A stretch of 5,969 bases of DNA. Origin: Wenzhouxiangella sp. Lineage in GTDB: Bacteria > Pseudomonadota > Gammaproteobacteria > Xanthomonadales > Wenzhouxiangellaceae. The notes under the pieces are model-generated. The model saw nothing but the letters and a program-made list of their open reading frames with translations. It had not been told where the DNA came from and made no database searches. This document shows, in pieces, positions 1-5,969 of this stretch. The stretch lies in NCBI GenBank assembly GCA_007127425.1, contig SKZJ01000162.1:1-5969 (forward strand), given 5' to 3'. The stretch's first letter is position 1, and each line of letters begins with the position of its first letter. Position numbers and translations under genes: made by a program.

Positions 1-206
1 GCCATGGATGCAGTCACCACCAGCGGCAGCCCCAGCGGAATGCTCAACACCCCGCCGGCAGCGGCCACGTGGGCCAGGGCAAAGGCCGCCAGCCATTCAT
101 CGCGCAATCGCAGGTAGGCGCCGATCAGCGACAGCACCACGGCCAGTACCAGGCCGTTTAAGAACGGCACCCGAAACAGTGGATCGAAGAAAATCAGCTC
201 GTCCAT
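1..206 (-). CDS. znuB: ZnuB-like metal ABC transporter permease, N-terminal part (cut by left window edge)
   Basis: This is the inner-membrane channel subunit of a zinc/manganese-type ABC importer (ABC-3 family). Only the first 68 or so codons are present; the gene runs off the left edge. The start is ATG at 206-204, reading MDELIFFDPLFRVPFLNGLV. A hydrophobic first membrane segment (about residues 14-30) is followed by a short charged turn (RLRDEW) and a second segment containing AFALAHVAAAGG. That stretch matches the conserved region of ZnuB/TroC-type permeases, where a His followed by small residues comes after an 'isligDalaH'-like motif. An AGGA about 9 bases upstream can serve as ribosome binding site. 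The start lies 13 bases inside the end of the ATPase gene, so the two are probably translationally coupled. Family identity rests on a short segment plus strong context from the binding protein and ATPase. Zinc specificity is inferred. Confidence 0.8.
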   Translation of the reverse strand, partial: MDELIFFDPLFRVPFLNGLVLAVVLSLIGAYLRLRDEWLAAFALAHVAAAGGVLSIPLGLPLVVTASM

Positions 207-781
207 GGCTCCACGTCCTGCCGGCGATGGCAGTGGGCATTGAGAAATGCCTGCTCGTGGCTGACCAGGACTACCGCCCGGTCACTGGAGAGCTGGTTCA
301 ACATTTCACCCAGCGCATCGATGGCCTCACCGTCGAGATTGTTGGTCGGCTCGTCGAGCAGCACCACATCGACCGGACTGTTGAGACAGGCCCAGGCCTG
401 CAGGAACTGGTACTGCCCCCCGCTCATCTCGGCGACCGGACGGTCCATCAGCGCCTGGGCCAGTTCCGGGGGATCGCCCTCGGCATCCATCAAGGCCAGC
501 AACTCACGTCCAAGCAACGGCAGTTCCGGTGGCCGTTCCGGACGCTGGCGGTGATGGGCGATGCGCACCTCGGACGAGCGCAGGATGCGCCCGGAGAAAA
601 TCTTCGCCGTGCCGGTCAGCGCCTTGAGCAGGGTCGATTTGCCGGCACCATTGGCACCGCCCAGGCCAAGCACTTCGCCGGCGCGCACAGAGAAAGAAAC
701 GGGGCCCACGACGGGCCCCGAGTATCCTGCGACCACCTCATCGAGCGTGATCAGCGACTTTGGAGAGTCGGTCGGATTCAG
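194..781 (-). CDS. znuC: Compact ABC transporter ATPase of the metal-uptake operon (start uncertain, possibly CTG)
   Basis: This is the ATP-hydrolysing subunit that would drive the neighbouring permease. Numbered from a possible CTG start at 781 (195 residues), it has Walker A GANGAGKST (42-50), a Q-loop Gln at about 79, signature MSGGQ (119-123), Walker B VVLLDE (139-144), D-loop NNLD (147-150) and H-loop His175 in VLVSHE. All catalytic motifs are therefore present. The only ATG/GTG/TTG in frame before Walker A is GTG at 736. It gives 180 residues but drops the first beta strand (SLITLDEVVAGY), and no ribosome binding site precedes it. CTG at 781 forms a CTGA overlap with the znuA stop and has GGAGG 10 bases upstream. 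The protein ends about 20 residues after the H-loop, well short of ZnuC proteins of around 250 residues. LDEPTNNLD and VSHEQAFL look more like ABC-F-type motifs than classical ZnuC, so the symbol rests mainly on context. Confidence 0.85.
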   Translation of the reverse strand: MNPTDSPKSLITLDEVVAGYSGPVVGPVSFSVRAGEVLGLGGANGAGKSTLLKALTGTAKIFSGRILRSSEVRIAHHRQRPERPPELPLLGRELLALMDAEGDPPELAQALMDRPVAEMSGGQYQFLQAWACLNSPVDVVLLDEPTNNLDGEAIDALGEMLNQLSSDRAVVLVSHEQAFLNAHCHRRQDVEPWTS

Positions 782-1656
782 GGAGAGAGAGCCTCCACCC
801 AGCGGTTGATCAGTTCAAAGTAGGCCTGGCTGTCGGCACCGATGTCGACCTGGTTGGGCAACTGGTGCTGCTGCCAGCCCAACTCACGCGACACGAACTC
901 GGGTCCGCGCGAGGGCTGAAAATCGGCGTAGAGAATAACACCTTCCTTGCCGCGCAGGCTGCCGACCAGTTCGCTCAGGTGACGCGCGGTGGGCGGAATA
1001 CCGGGCAAGGGTTCGATGTAGCCGAGGATCTCCACGCTCAGCAGTGCAGCGAGGTAGTCGGCATCCTTGTGGTAGAACACCGCTCCCGGCGCGCCCTCGG
1101 CCCGGGCCTGCCAGCGCTCGACGTGTTCGCGTGCCTGCTCGGCGAACTCGGCCGCATTCGCTTCGAAACGTTCCGCGTGCTCCGGAGCCAGTTCGCCCAG
1201 CCGCACCGCCAGCGCCTCGGCCACTTCGGCCATTTTCAGTGCGTCGAAATAATAATGCGGATTGCCGGCGGGATGGACATCGCCCATGGCGCGGTCGGCC
1301 GCGCCACCGACCTGGATCAGGTCGGTATGGGCAGCACCTTCAAAATAGCCCTGGCGTCCCGGTTGCACGCTCGGGTTATGGGCGCCTTGCAGCGCCGCCG
1401 ACAACCAGCCGACTTCCAGCTCGGCGCCCACGGCGACGACCAGGTCGGCACGGCGCAGTGCCGCCATCATGGACGGGCGCGCTTCCAGATAGTGGGCGTC
1501 ACGATCGGGCGGTGCCAGCACGGTGACGCGCACGGCATCACCGCCCACGGTTTCGACCAGCATGCCCATGTTGGGCACGGTGGCGACCACGCGCACCTCG
1601 GCATGAGCCGCCATGGCCGCCAGCGACAGCATCAGGGTCAGGAATAATCTTTTCAT
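778..1656 (-). CDS. znuA: Periplasmic zinc/manganese-binding protein (ZnuA/TroA family, cluster A-I)
   Basis: This is the substrate-binding subunit of a divalent-metal ABC importer: it captures metal in the periplasm and delivers it to the permease. It has 292 residues, close to the family norm. A Sec signal peptide covers residues 1-19, with likely cleavage after AHA. The mature start EVRVVATVPNMGMLVETVGG is typical of the family. Probable metal ligands are His55 (DAHYLEARPS), His134 (GNPHYYFD) and His196 (FYHKDADY), with a C-terminal acidic residue, perhaps Asp271, as the fourth; this follows the TroA/ZnuA His-His-His-acid pattern. The helical linker lies at about 140-185. The loop before GNPH is short and has only one His (GDVHPAG), not the His/Asp-rich loop common in ZnuA. 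The ATG start has GGGAGAG a few bases upstream. The gene ends in the CTGA overlap with the ATPase. Zn versus Mn cannot be settled from sequence. Confidence 0.93.
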   Translation of the reverse strand: MKRLFLTLMLSLAAMAAHAEVRVVATVPNMGMLVETVGGDAVRVTVLAPPDRDAHYLEARPSMMAALRRADLVVAVGAELEVGWLSAALQGAHNPSVQPGRQGYFEGAAHTDLIQVGGAADRAMGDVHPAGNPHYYFDALKMAEVAEALAVRLGELAPEHAERFEANAAEFAEQAREHVERWQARAEGAPGAVFYHKDADYLAALLSVEILGYIEPLPGIPPTARHLSELVGSLRGKEGVILYADFQPSRGPEFVSRELGWQQHQLPNQVDIGADSQAYFELINRWVEALSP

Positions 1657-1698
1657 CGTTCTCTCCCGAGGGTAAAGGGTTCGGGTGTCAAATTCATG

Positions 1699-1725
1699 TC
1701 ACCGGCAGGACTGGCCTGCCGGTGA
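1699..1725 (-). promoter_or_regulatory. Perfect 11-bp inverted repeat (RNA hairpin) between porin and znuA
   Basis: The arms at 1699-1709 and 1715-1725 are perfectly complementary around a 5-base loop (arm on the plus strand: tcaccggcagg). In the transcript this makes a very stable GC-rich stem within the 90-base porin-znuA gap, 22 bases past the porin stop. No run of Ts follows on the minus strand (only ...gaattt), so it is not a standard intrinsic terminator. It could be a leaky terminator, or a stem protecting the upstream porin mRNA from 3' exonucleases and so setting the ratio of porin to transporter. Its role is inferred; the repeat itself is plain. A TGTCA direct repeat (1687-1691 and 1697-1701) partly overlaps it, with no assigned meaning. 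Confidence 0.6.
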
Positions 1726-1746
1726 ATCCTTGGGTCTTGCCCGAGC

Positions 1747-3330
1747 CTAGAAAGCATGGGCGCCATGCACACCCAGGCTCATGTTGTACTGCAACATGAA
1801 CTGCCAGGCCTCGTGGCCACCGGCGATGTCGTTGTAGCTGATCTGGCCTCTGAGGCGCGAGAACTCGGTCGGCGCGAAGGTCACCTGGCCGCTGTAGCGC
1901 CAGGAGGCATCCAGGTCGTCACGCATGCCGCGCCGCCCCAGGGCATCGGTGCCGTCATCAAATGCGCGGTTGGTCAGGCCAACACCATCCACGCGCAGGC
2001 CGGCGTTCCAGCGTGGGGCAAACCCGTACACCCCCTGCAGGTAGAAGGCGTCCTGCTTCCAGAGCTGGTCGCGGCGGTCGGGATCGTCGGACGGGCCGGT
2101 CAGTGCGAGGTTGGAAAAGTCGGTGAACTGTCGACTCTGGTACTCGACGTCGAGCTCACGGTAGACGTACTCGGCCTGCAAGACGAAATTGCCGTCACCC
2201 AGCAGCCCGCCACGACCGAACTTGTAGACCAGGTCGGCGCCGATGAACTGGCTGTCACCGTCCCAGGTTTCCAGGCGACCCGATGAGTGGCCTTCTTCAT
2301 TCTGCCAGACCTGACTGATGCCGCCGAAAGCGCCCAGCTGCATAGCATGGTCAAAACCGAGATCCGGCGCCCACTTGACGAAACCGGTGAACAGGCGCGG
2401 ACCATCGCGATCGCGCAGATTCTTGTCAGCACGCCAGCGATTGCGGACCGGCTGGTTGCTATCGCCCGGCAGCACGGTCACCATCTCGTGGCGGCCATCG
2501 CCGATATAACTGGCCACGCCGGGGCTGGTGCCTTCAAGCACCTCAAGGCCAAAGCGGGTGTAGGTATCGAATGGCGCCAGCCAGGACAGCTGCGCCCCGA
2601 CCTCATTGAGGCCCTCGTCGCCGAACATCAGCTCGCGCATCCAGGGCTGGTCGACAAAGTACCAGTCATGAATGTGGTGCTTGTTGATGTAGCCGACATC
2701 GCTGAGAAACTTTCCAGCCTTGACCTGCAGACCGGCCGGGAGCGAGCGGGTGGTAATGAAAGCCTCTTCAAGCTCGATATCGCTTTCGCTCACCGAAGCC
2801 ATCACCATCATGTCGAAATAGGGATCGACCGAGCCGGTAAAGGTAATCTCGGCCTCGCGCAGGTTGAAGCCCTCACTGATGCCATGGCCGCCGTGTCCAT
2901 GACCGCCATGGCCGTGGCCGGATTCAAAGCCGGCCGGGTCATCGATGTGGTCGCTGAAATGCGCGTACGTGCCGTCAAGAATGACGGAAATTGCCGGATT
3001 GAAGGCGGTGCCGGAAGTGACCTCACCGGTCACCGAGCGTGCCCGCATCCGTGCCGGCACCGGGTCGAGCGGATCGGCCTGGGGGCCTGTGCCTGCAGCG
3101 GCGGGCCGGGCCGGGCGATCGGTATCCCTGCGTTCCTCGGCAGTTTGGCGTTCAACCGCATCGGCAGCACGCAGTTCGGTTTCCAGGCGCTCGATGCGCT
3201 CCTGACGCTCGCGATCGCGCTCTTCGAGCGCTTCGATCTTGCGCATCAGCTCTTCCAGCGTGGGCTCCTCGGCCACGACGCTGCCGCTGGCGAAAGCGAC
3301 AGTCAGGGCCAAAATCCATACTGATCTCAT
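1747..3330 (-). CDS. Histidine-rich outer-membrane porin of the metal-uptake operon
   Basis: This 527-residue protein is predicted to be an outer-membrane beta-barrel. It has a signal peptide (1-20, cleavage at VVA/EE), then a charged coiled-coil stretch (about 24-66, with LEELMRKIEALEERDRERQE) as found at the N termini of several trimeric porins. A Pro/Ala-rich linker (about 70-95) follows, then alternating aromatic/polar strands to a C-terminal phenylalanine, the usual signal for barrel insertion. The first barrel part holds a histidine-glycine segment at 139-149 (HGHGGHGHGGH), with His124 and His128 nearby and a second cluster, KHHIHDW, at 217-223. These could bind zinc. There is no TonB-receptor plug domain or TonB box that I can see, so it is porin-like. 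An AGGAGA lies 8 bases upstream of ATG 3330. It heads the probable operon, with znuA 90 bases downstream. The metal role is inferred from the His clusters and neighbours; I do not recognise an established gene name. Confidence 0.85.
   Translation of the reverse strand: MRSVWILALTVAFASGSVVAEEPTLEELMRKIEALEERDRERQERIERLETELRAADAVERQTAEERRDTDRPARPAAAGTGPQADPLDPVPARMRARSVTGEVTSGTAFNPAISVILDGTYAHFSDHIDDPAGFESGHGHGGHGHGGHGISEGFNLREAEITFTGSVDPYFDMMVMASVSESDIELEEAFITTRSLPAGLQVKAGKFLSDVGYINKHHIHDWYFVDQPWMRELMFGDEGLNEVGAQLSWLAPFDTYTRFGLEVLEGTSPGVASYIGDGRHEMVTVLPGDSNQPVRNRWRADKNLRDRDGPRLFTGFVKWAPDLGFDHAMQLGAFGGISQVWQNEEGHSSGRLETWDGDSQFIGADLVYKFGRGGLLGDGNFVLQAEYVYRELDVEYQSRQFTDFSNLALTGPSDDPDRRDQLWKQDAFYLQGVYGFAPRWNAGLRVDGVGLTNRAFDDGTDALGRRGMRDDLDASWRYSGQVTFAPTEFSRLRGQISYNDIAGGHEAWQFMLQYNMSLGVHGAHAF
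2884..2916 (-). repeat. His-Gly repeat coding segment in the porin (HGHGGHGHGGH)
   Basis: These codons encode porin residues 139-149: two copies of the unit HGHGG followed by a final His, five histidines in eleven residues. It lies between the first predicted strand (ISVILDGTYAHFSDH) and the next (FNLREAEITFTGS), as expected of a loop or hairpin turn. His-Gly stretches of this kind bind zinc, nickel or cobalt in other metal-handling proteins. Whether this one faces the cell exterior or the periplasm cannot be told from sequence alone. Confidence 0.75.
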
Positions 3331-3338
3331 TGGGCTGA

Positions 3339-3344
3339 TCTCCT
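3339..3344 (-). promoter_or_regulatory. Ribosome binding site of the porin gene
   Basis: The minus strand reads AGGAGA, then 8 bases, then ATG at 3330. It is a near-ideal Shine-Dalgarno sequence and fixes the porin start, which also places the signal peptide correctly. Confidence 0.75.
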
Positions 3345-3377
3345 AAAAACGACTTGTTGGGTAGCAAGGAATGATGG

Positions 3378-3399
3378 CGATGGCCGAACGCCGGCATCG
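3378..3399 (-). promoter_or_regulatory. Possible 5'-UTR hairpin upstream of the porin
   Basis: The minus-strand text CGATGCCG...CGGCCATCG can fold into an 8-bp stem with one bulged C and a 5-base loop. It lies between the promoter candidate and the ribosome binding site. A stem this size can arise by chance in GC-rich DNA, and no regulatory family is recognised. Confidence 0.25.
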
Positions 3400-3407
3400 A
3401 CCCACCA

Positions 3408-3430
3408 GGAACGAAACAATATAACATAAC
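3408..3430. promoter_or_regulatory. Candidate Zur operator upstream of the metal-uptake operon
   Basis: The plus-strand half-site tataacataac (3420-3430) matches the right half of the gammaproteobacterial Zur consensus (TATAACATTTC) at 9 of 11 positions. The left half (3408-3418) matches at 7 of 11, so the palindrome is imperfect. It sits about 80 bases upstream of the porin start, overlapping the best promoter candidate, as expected of a zinc-dependent repressor site. Support comes from the sequence and the zinc-type genes downstream. The imperfect left half leaves room for coincidence in an AT-rich patch. Confidence 0.4.
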
Positions 3431-3446
3431 TTTTTTCCGCTTCGAA
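3415..3446 (-). promoter_or_regulatory. AT-rich promoter candidate for the porin-znuACB operon
   Basis: This is the only markedly AT-rich stretch in the window. On the minus strand it offers a good -10 (TTATAT at 3424-3419, or TATATT one base on). A weak -35 (TTTCGA, 3447-3442) lies 17 bases upstream. It lies 16 bases past the stop of the preceding gene and about 90 bases ahead of the porin start. The weak -35 keeps confidence moderate. Confidence 0.4.
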
Positions 3447-3461
3447 AGAGAGATCGGCCCT

Positions 3462-5969
3462 TTAACGCCGACCTGACTCTTCCCAGCCCGAGAGGGTCTG
3501 CGGGGCCTCGGGTTCGGGCGGTGGCCGCTCGAAGGGGGTACGGGCGAGGAAATCGTCGAGCAGCATGGCGGCCTGCTCATCGCGCCCGGCCATGCGGTAG
3601 ACACCGTAGTGGTAATAGCTGCGCCCGGCGATGACATAGCCTCGCTGGGTCTCGTCCAGGCGCGCCAGGTAGGGATCACGCGCCACGCCCGGATTCTGGA
3701 TCAGTCGTTCGTAAAGCAGTCCTAGCTGGTCACCGGTCAGCCAGCGCGCCTGTCCGGCCTGGACGGCACGCTGGGTGCGCGGCGCCTGGTATTCGATCAA
3801 CGGCCGATTGTCGGTATTGATGGCGTGTTGGTCGAACAACCCCGACGCGGTGATGTTGCCGGCATAGAAGCGCAGGTTGACGGCCGCGAGCAGATCGTCG
3901 GGCAGATCGGCGTTGCCGGCCAGGGCGCGGCCATGGGCAATCGGCACCTGCGGGTCCAGGGGTTCGGCCCGATTCTGCCCGACCAGGGCGACGATGGACT
4001 GCGCCGGGAACAGGTCGCCGCGCCAGAGCACGACCTGATCGAAAGCCTCGTCCATGGTACGGGCGATGATGCCGAATTCCTTTTCCGACACCTGGTAGGT
4101 CGGGATCCACTGCACGAACAGACCGCCCTCGTTGAGTCGCCTGGCGGCGTTGCGGTAATGCTCCAGCGTGTAGAGGTTGCCGGTGCCGGCCTTCCACGGC
4201 GTGAACAGGTCCGAAATGATCAGATCGTAGGTTTCGGGACTGCGACTGAGGCAGTTGCGACCATCCTCGGCGTGGATGTTCACGCGTTCGTCCTCGAACA
4301 GGCCCTGGGCCCAGGGAGCGAAATGAACCTGTGCCAGTCGCACCACCTCGGGCAGGATCTCGCACACCACCACCCGTTCGACCGGAAACAGCAGCGAGGC
4401 GCCAGCAGTGATGCCCGTGCCCATGCCGAGGAAAAACACATCACGCGGGGCGGGATGCAGCATCATTGGAATCAATGCCTGGTTGCGCTCCGACTCCAGT
4501 GCCCCGGTGCCGCCGAGCGTGTAGTGGTTATTGACCCGGATCAGCAGGTGACCATCGCGCTCGATCACCGCCGCGGTCGCGTGACTGCCTTCTTCATAAG
4601 CGATAAGCCGTTCATCGTGTGCAGGATTCAGGTAGACCGTCGTCGCCCAGTCGGTCGGCACCAATACCAGTCCGGCCGCCAGCGCGGCCGGCAGTAGCGC
4701 ACCGAGGCGGGCATGATTTTCAGCCCGGACGAGAATCACCAGCGCCATGGCGGCGAAATACGCCGCCGCCAGAATCAGCAGGCTGCCGGCGGCACCGGCC
4801 AGCGGCAACAGTACGAAACCGGCAAGCAACGCCCCGGCGATGGCGCCGAGCGTGTTGACCGCCACCAGGTTGCCGATGGTCGAGCCGGTGCTGACCGATC
4901 GGTTCTCCAGCAGGCGCAACAGGTAGGGCAGCACGGTCCCGAGCATGATGCCCGGCACCAGCATGACGACCAGGGCCACCGTCACCACGCTTTGCAGGTA
5001 ATCCCACCAGTCCTGTCCGACGCCGACGTATCCCAGACCGCCCGTGGCCGTCTCGAACAGCCATGGCGAGGCGGCCACCAGCGCACCGGCCAGGGCCAGC
5101 AGCGCCAGCAGGATGCGATCGGCAAGAAGCGAACGAACGCGACTGAGGCGATTGGCCAGCGACGCCCCCAGCGTGAGCGAAAGCAGGAACACCACCAGCA
5201 CCAGCGCGTAGGTATACACCGAGTTCTGCAGCACCTGCGAGAACATGCGTGTCCAGATCACTTCCACGCCAAGAGCCGCGAAGCCGGAAACAAAGGCCAG
5301 AAACCAGACCGGGGCGGAGCGTTCACTTCCCGGGCCCGCGAGGTTCACTGACTCTCGTCGCGCAACCTCTGGAGTGGTGACATCGGATCCGGACCGCGCC
5401 AGAGCAATCGCCGTGAACCCCACCAGCAGATCCAGCCCGATGGCCAGGCCGTAGGCGCCGGAAAATCCCAGCCAAACCGGCAGTACGAACCCGGCCGCCA
5501 ACGCCCCGGCCGCCGCCCCGCCGGTATTGATGGCATACAGAAAGCTGCCCAGTCGCCCCAGATCCTGGGGGTGCCGAATGAGGTAGTGGCCCAGCACCGG
5601 CAGCGTGCCGCCCATGAGAAACGAGACCGGCAGCAGGATGACGGCCGCGACAAGAATCTTGAAGGCGGTATCGGCGCCGGCGATCTCGCTGACCAGGGGA
5701 AAAACGGCCGGGTAGAGCGCCTGGTAGGCATCGAGCAGAACAAAATGGCCCAGCGCCGTGGCAGCCACCGCCACTTCCAGCCAGCCGAAAGCCGCCAGCC
5801 CGCTGCGAAAGCGTCTTGCCCGCCGGCCCCAGAACCACCCGCCCGAGGCGATGCCGGCGAAGAAGATGGCAATGGCCAGCGCAGCAGCCTGTGCGGTGGA
5901 ACCGAACAACAGACCCAGCTCGCGTACCCACAGCACCTGGTAGACCAGGGCCGCGAAGCCCGAGACGAA
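3462..5969 (-). CDS. Polytopic membrane protein fused to a spermidine-synthase-like domain (N terminus beyond right edge)
   Basis: 835 residues are visible and the frame stays open to the right edge (FVSGFAALVYQVLWVREL...), so the first residues are missing. The GTG at 5936 lies inside a conserved motif and is not the likely start. Residues 1 to about 440 form roughly 12-14 membrane segments in two related halves. About residues 450-670 form a SAM-dependent methyltransferase/spermidine-synthase fold: glycine motif FFLGMGTG (512-519), acidic strand end VCEILPE (535-541), AEDGR (567-571) and ISDLFTPW (585-592), whose Asp587 aligns with the catalytic Asp of SpeE. The usual GGGDG is GMGTG and the DxxD pattern is altered, so real spermidine synthase activity is doubtful. 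A helical tail of about 100 residues ends in a Pro/Glu-rich stretch. This matches the 'fused MFS/spermidine synthase' family, whose substrate is poorly defined. It precedes the metal operon in the same direction, separated by 131 bases. Confidence 0.85.
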   Translation of the reverse strand, partial: FVSGFAALVYQVLWVRELGLLFGSTAQAAALAIAIFFAGIASGGWFWGRRARRFRSGLAAFGWLEVAVAATALGHFVLLDAYQALYPAVFPLVSEIAGADTAFKILVAAVILLPVSFLMGGTLPVLGHYLIRHPQDLGRLGSFLYAINTGGAAAGALAAGFVLPVWLGFSGAYGLAIGLDLLVGFTAIALARSGSDVTTPEVARRESVNLAGPGSERSAPVWFLAFVSGFAALGVEVIWTRMFSQVLQNSVYTYALVLVVFLLSLTLGASLANRLSRVRSLLADRILLALLALAGALVAASPWLFETATGGLGYVGVGQDWWDYLQSVVTVALVVMLVPGIMLGTVLPYLLRLLENRSVSTGSTIGNLVAVNTLGAIAGALLAGFVLLPLAGAAGSLLILAAAYFAAMALVILVRAENHARLGALLPAALAAGLVLVPTDWATTVYLNPAHDERLIAYEEGSHATAAVIERDGHLLIRVNNHYTLGGTGALESERNQALIPMMLHPAPRDVFFLGMGTGITAGASLLFPVERVVVCEILPEVVRLAQVHFAPWAQGLFEDERVNIHAEDGRNCLSRSPETYDLIISDLFTPWKAGTGNLYTLEHYRNAARRLNEGGLFVQWIPTYQVSEKEFGIIARTMDEAFDQVVLWRGDLFPAQSIVALVGQNRAEPLDPQVPIAHGRALAGNADLPDDLLAAVNLRFYAGNITASGLFDQHAINTDNRPLIEYQAPRTQRAVQAGQARWLTGDQLGLLYERLIQNPGVARDPYLARLDETQRGYVIAGRSYYHYGVYRMAGRDEQAAMLLDDFLARTPFERPPPEPEAPQTLSGWEESGRR

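Noticed and set aside
760..1647. Long plus-strand open frame of 295 codons antisense to znuA.
   Set aside because: It lies fully opposite a clear ZnuA gene, has no recognisable domain, and its composition reflects high-GC codon bias of the opposite strand.
2287..3324. Plus-strand open frame of 345 codons antisense to the porin.
   Set aside because: No family features, and its reading mirrors the porin codons; the minus-strand protein has signal peptide, barrel pattern, C-terminal Phe and ribosome binding site.
3152..3397. Possible His-containing leader peptide from ATG 3397 (MPAFGHRHHSLLPNK) ahead of the porin.
   Set aside because: The frame does not stop before the porin but runs about 60 codons into it, the start has a poorly spaced ribosome binding site, and no attenuator structure follows.
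3431..3461. Intrinsic terminator after the spermidine-synthase-like gene.
   Set aside because: There is an A/T run near 3431-3436 but no GC-rich stem in the right position and orientation; only a short TTCGAA palindrome is present.
3825..4697. Plus-strand open frame of 290 codons antisense to the spermidine-synthase-like domain.
   Set aside because: The opposing frame encodes conserved motifs (GMGTG, SDLFTPW); this one has none.
1..5969. CRISPR arrays, tRNA or rRNA genes, transposase genes or insertion-sequence ends.
   Set aside because: I saw no spaced direct repeats, tRNA-like cloverleaf, rRNA text or transposase motifs; nearly all bases belong to five protein genes and two short gaps.

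Overview
The window is GC-rich DNA (well over half G+C by eye) with tightly packed genes, all reading on the minus strand. The organism is most likely a Gram-negative proteobacterium: there is an outer-membrane beta-barrel protein ending in phenylalanine, a periplasmic binding protein with a Sec signal peptide, and an AT-rich, Zur-like promoter patch. A gammaproteobacterium is my best guess from protein style, but no marker here fixes the taxon.

In transcription order (right to left), 5969-3462 holds most of a large polytopic membrane protein fused to a spermidine-synthase-like methyltransferase-fold domain; its N terminus lies beyond the right edge. A 131-base gap (3331-3461) follows. It holds an AT-rich promoter candidate overlapping a possible Zur operator, a small 5'-UTR hairpin and a good ribosome binding site. 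Next comes a probable four-gene metal-uptake operon: a histidine-rich outer-membrane porin (3330-1747), a ZnuA/TroA-type periplasmic metal-binding protein (1656-778), a compact ABC ATPase (781-194) and the start of a ZnuB-type permease (206 to beyond the left edge). An 11-bp perfect hairpin sits between porin and znuA.

The genes suggest one route for zinc (or another divalent metal). The porin would admit or concentrate metal at the outer membrane through its HGHGGHGHGGH segment. The binding protein would capture it in the periplasm, and the ATPase/permease pair would move it across the inner membrane. The binding protein lacks the long His/Asp-rich loop seen in many ZnuA proteins, so metal scavenging may have moved to the porin.

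Most worth a second look: the ATPase has no conventional start codon that gives a complete domain, but does have a CTG in a 4-base CTGA overlap with the znuA stop; its unusual motifs and short length; the porin's metal-binding segment; and the putative Zur site. The core system is recognisable metal import rather than a wholly new system.
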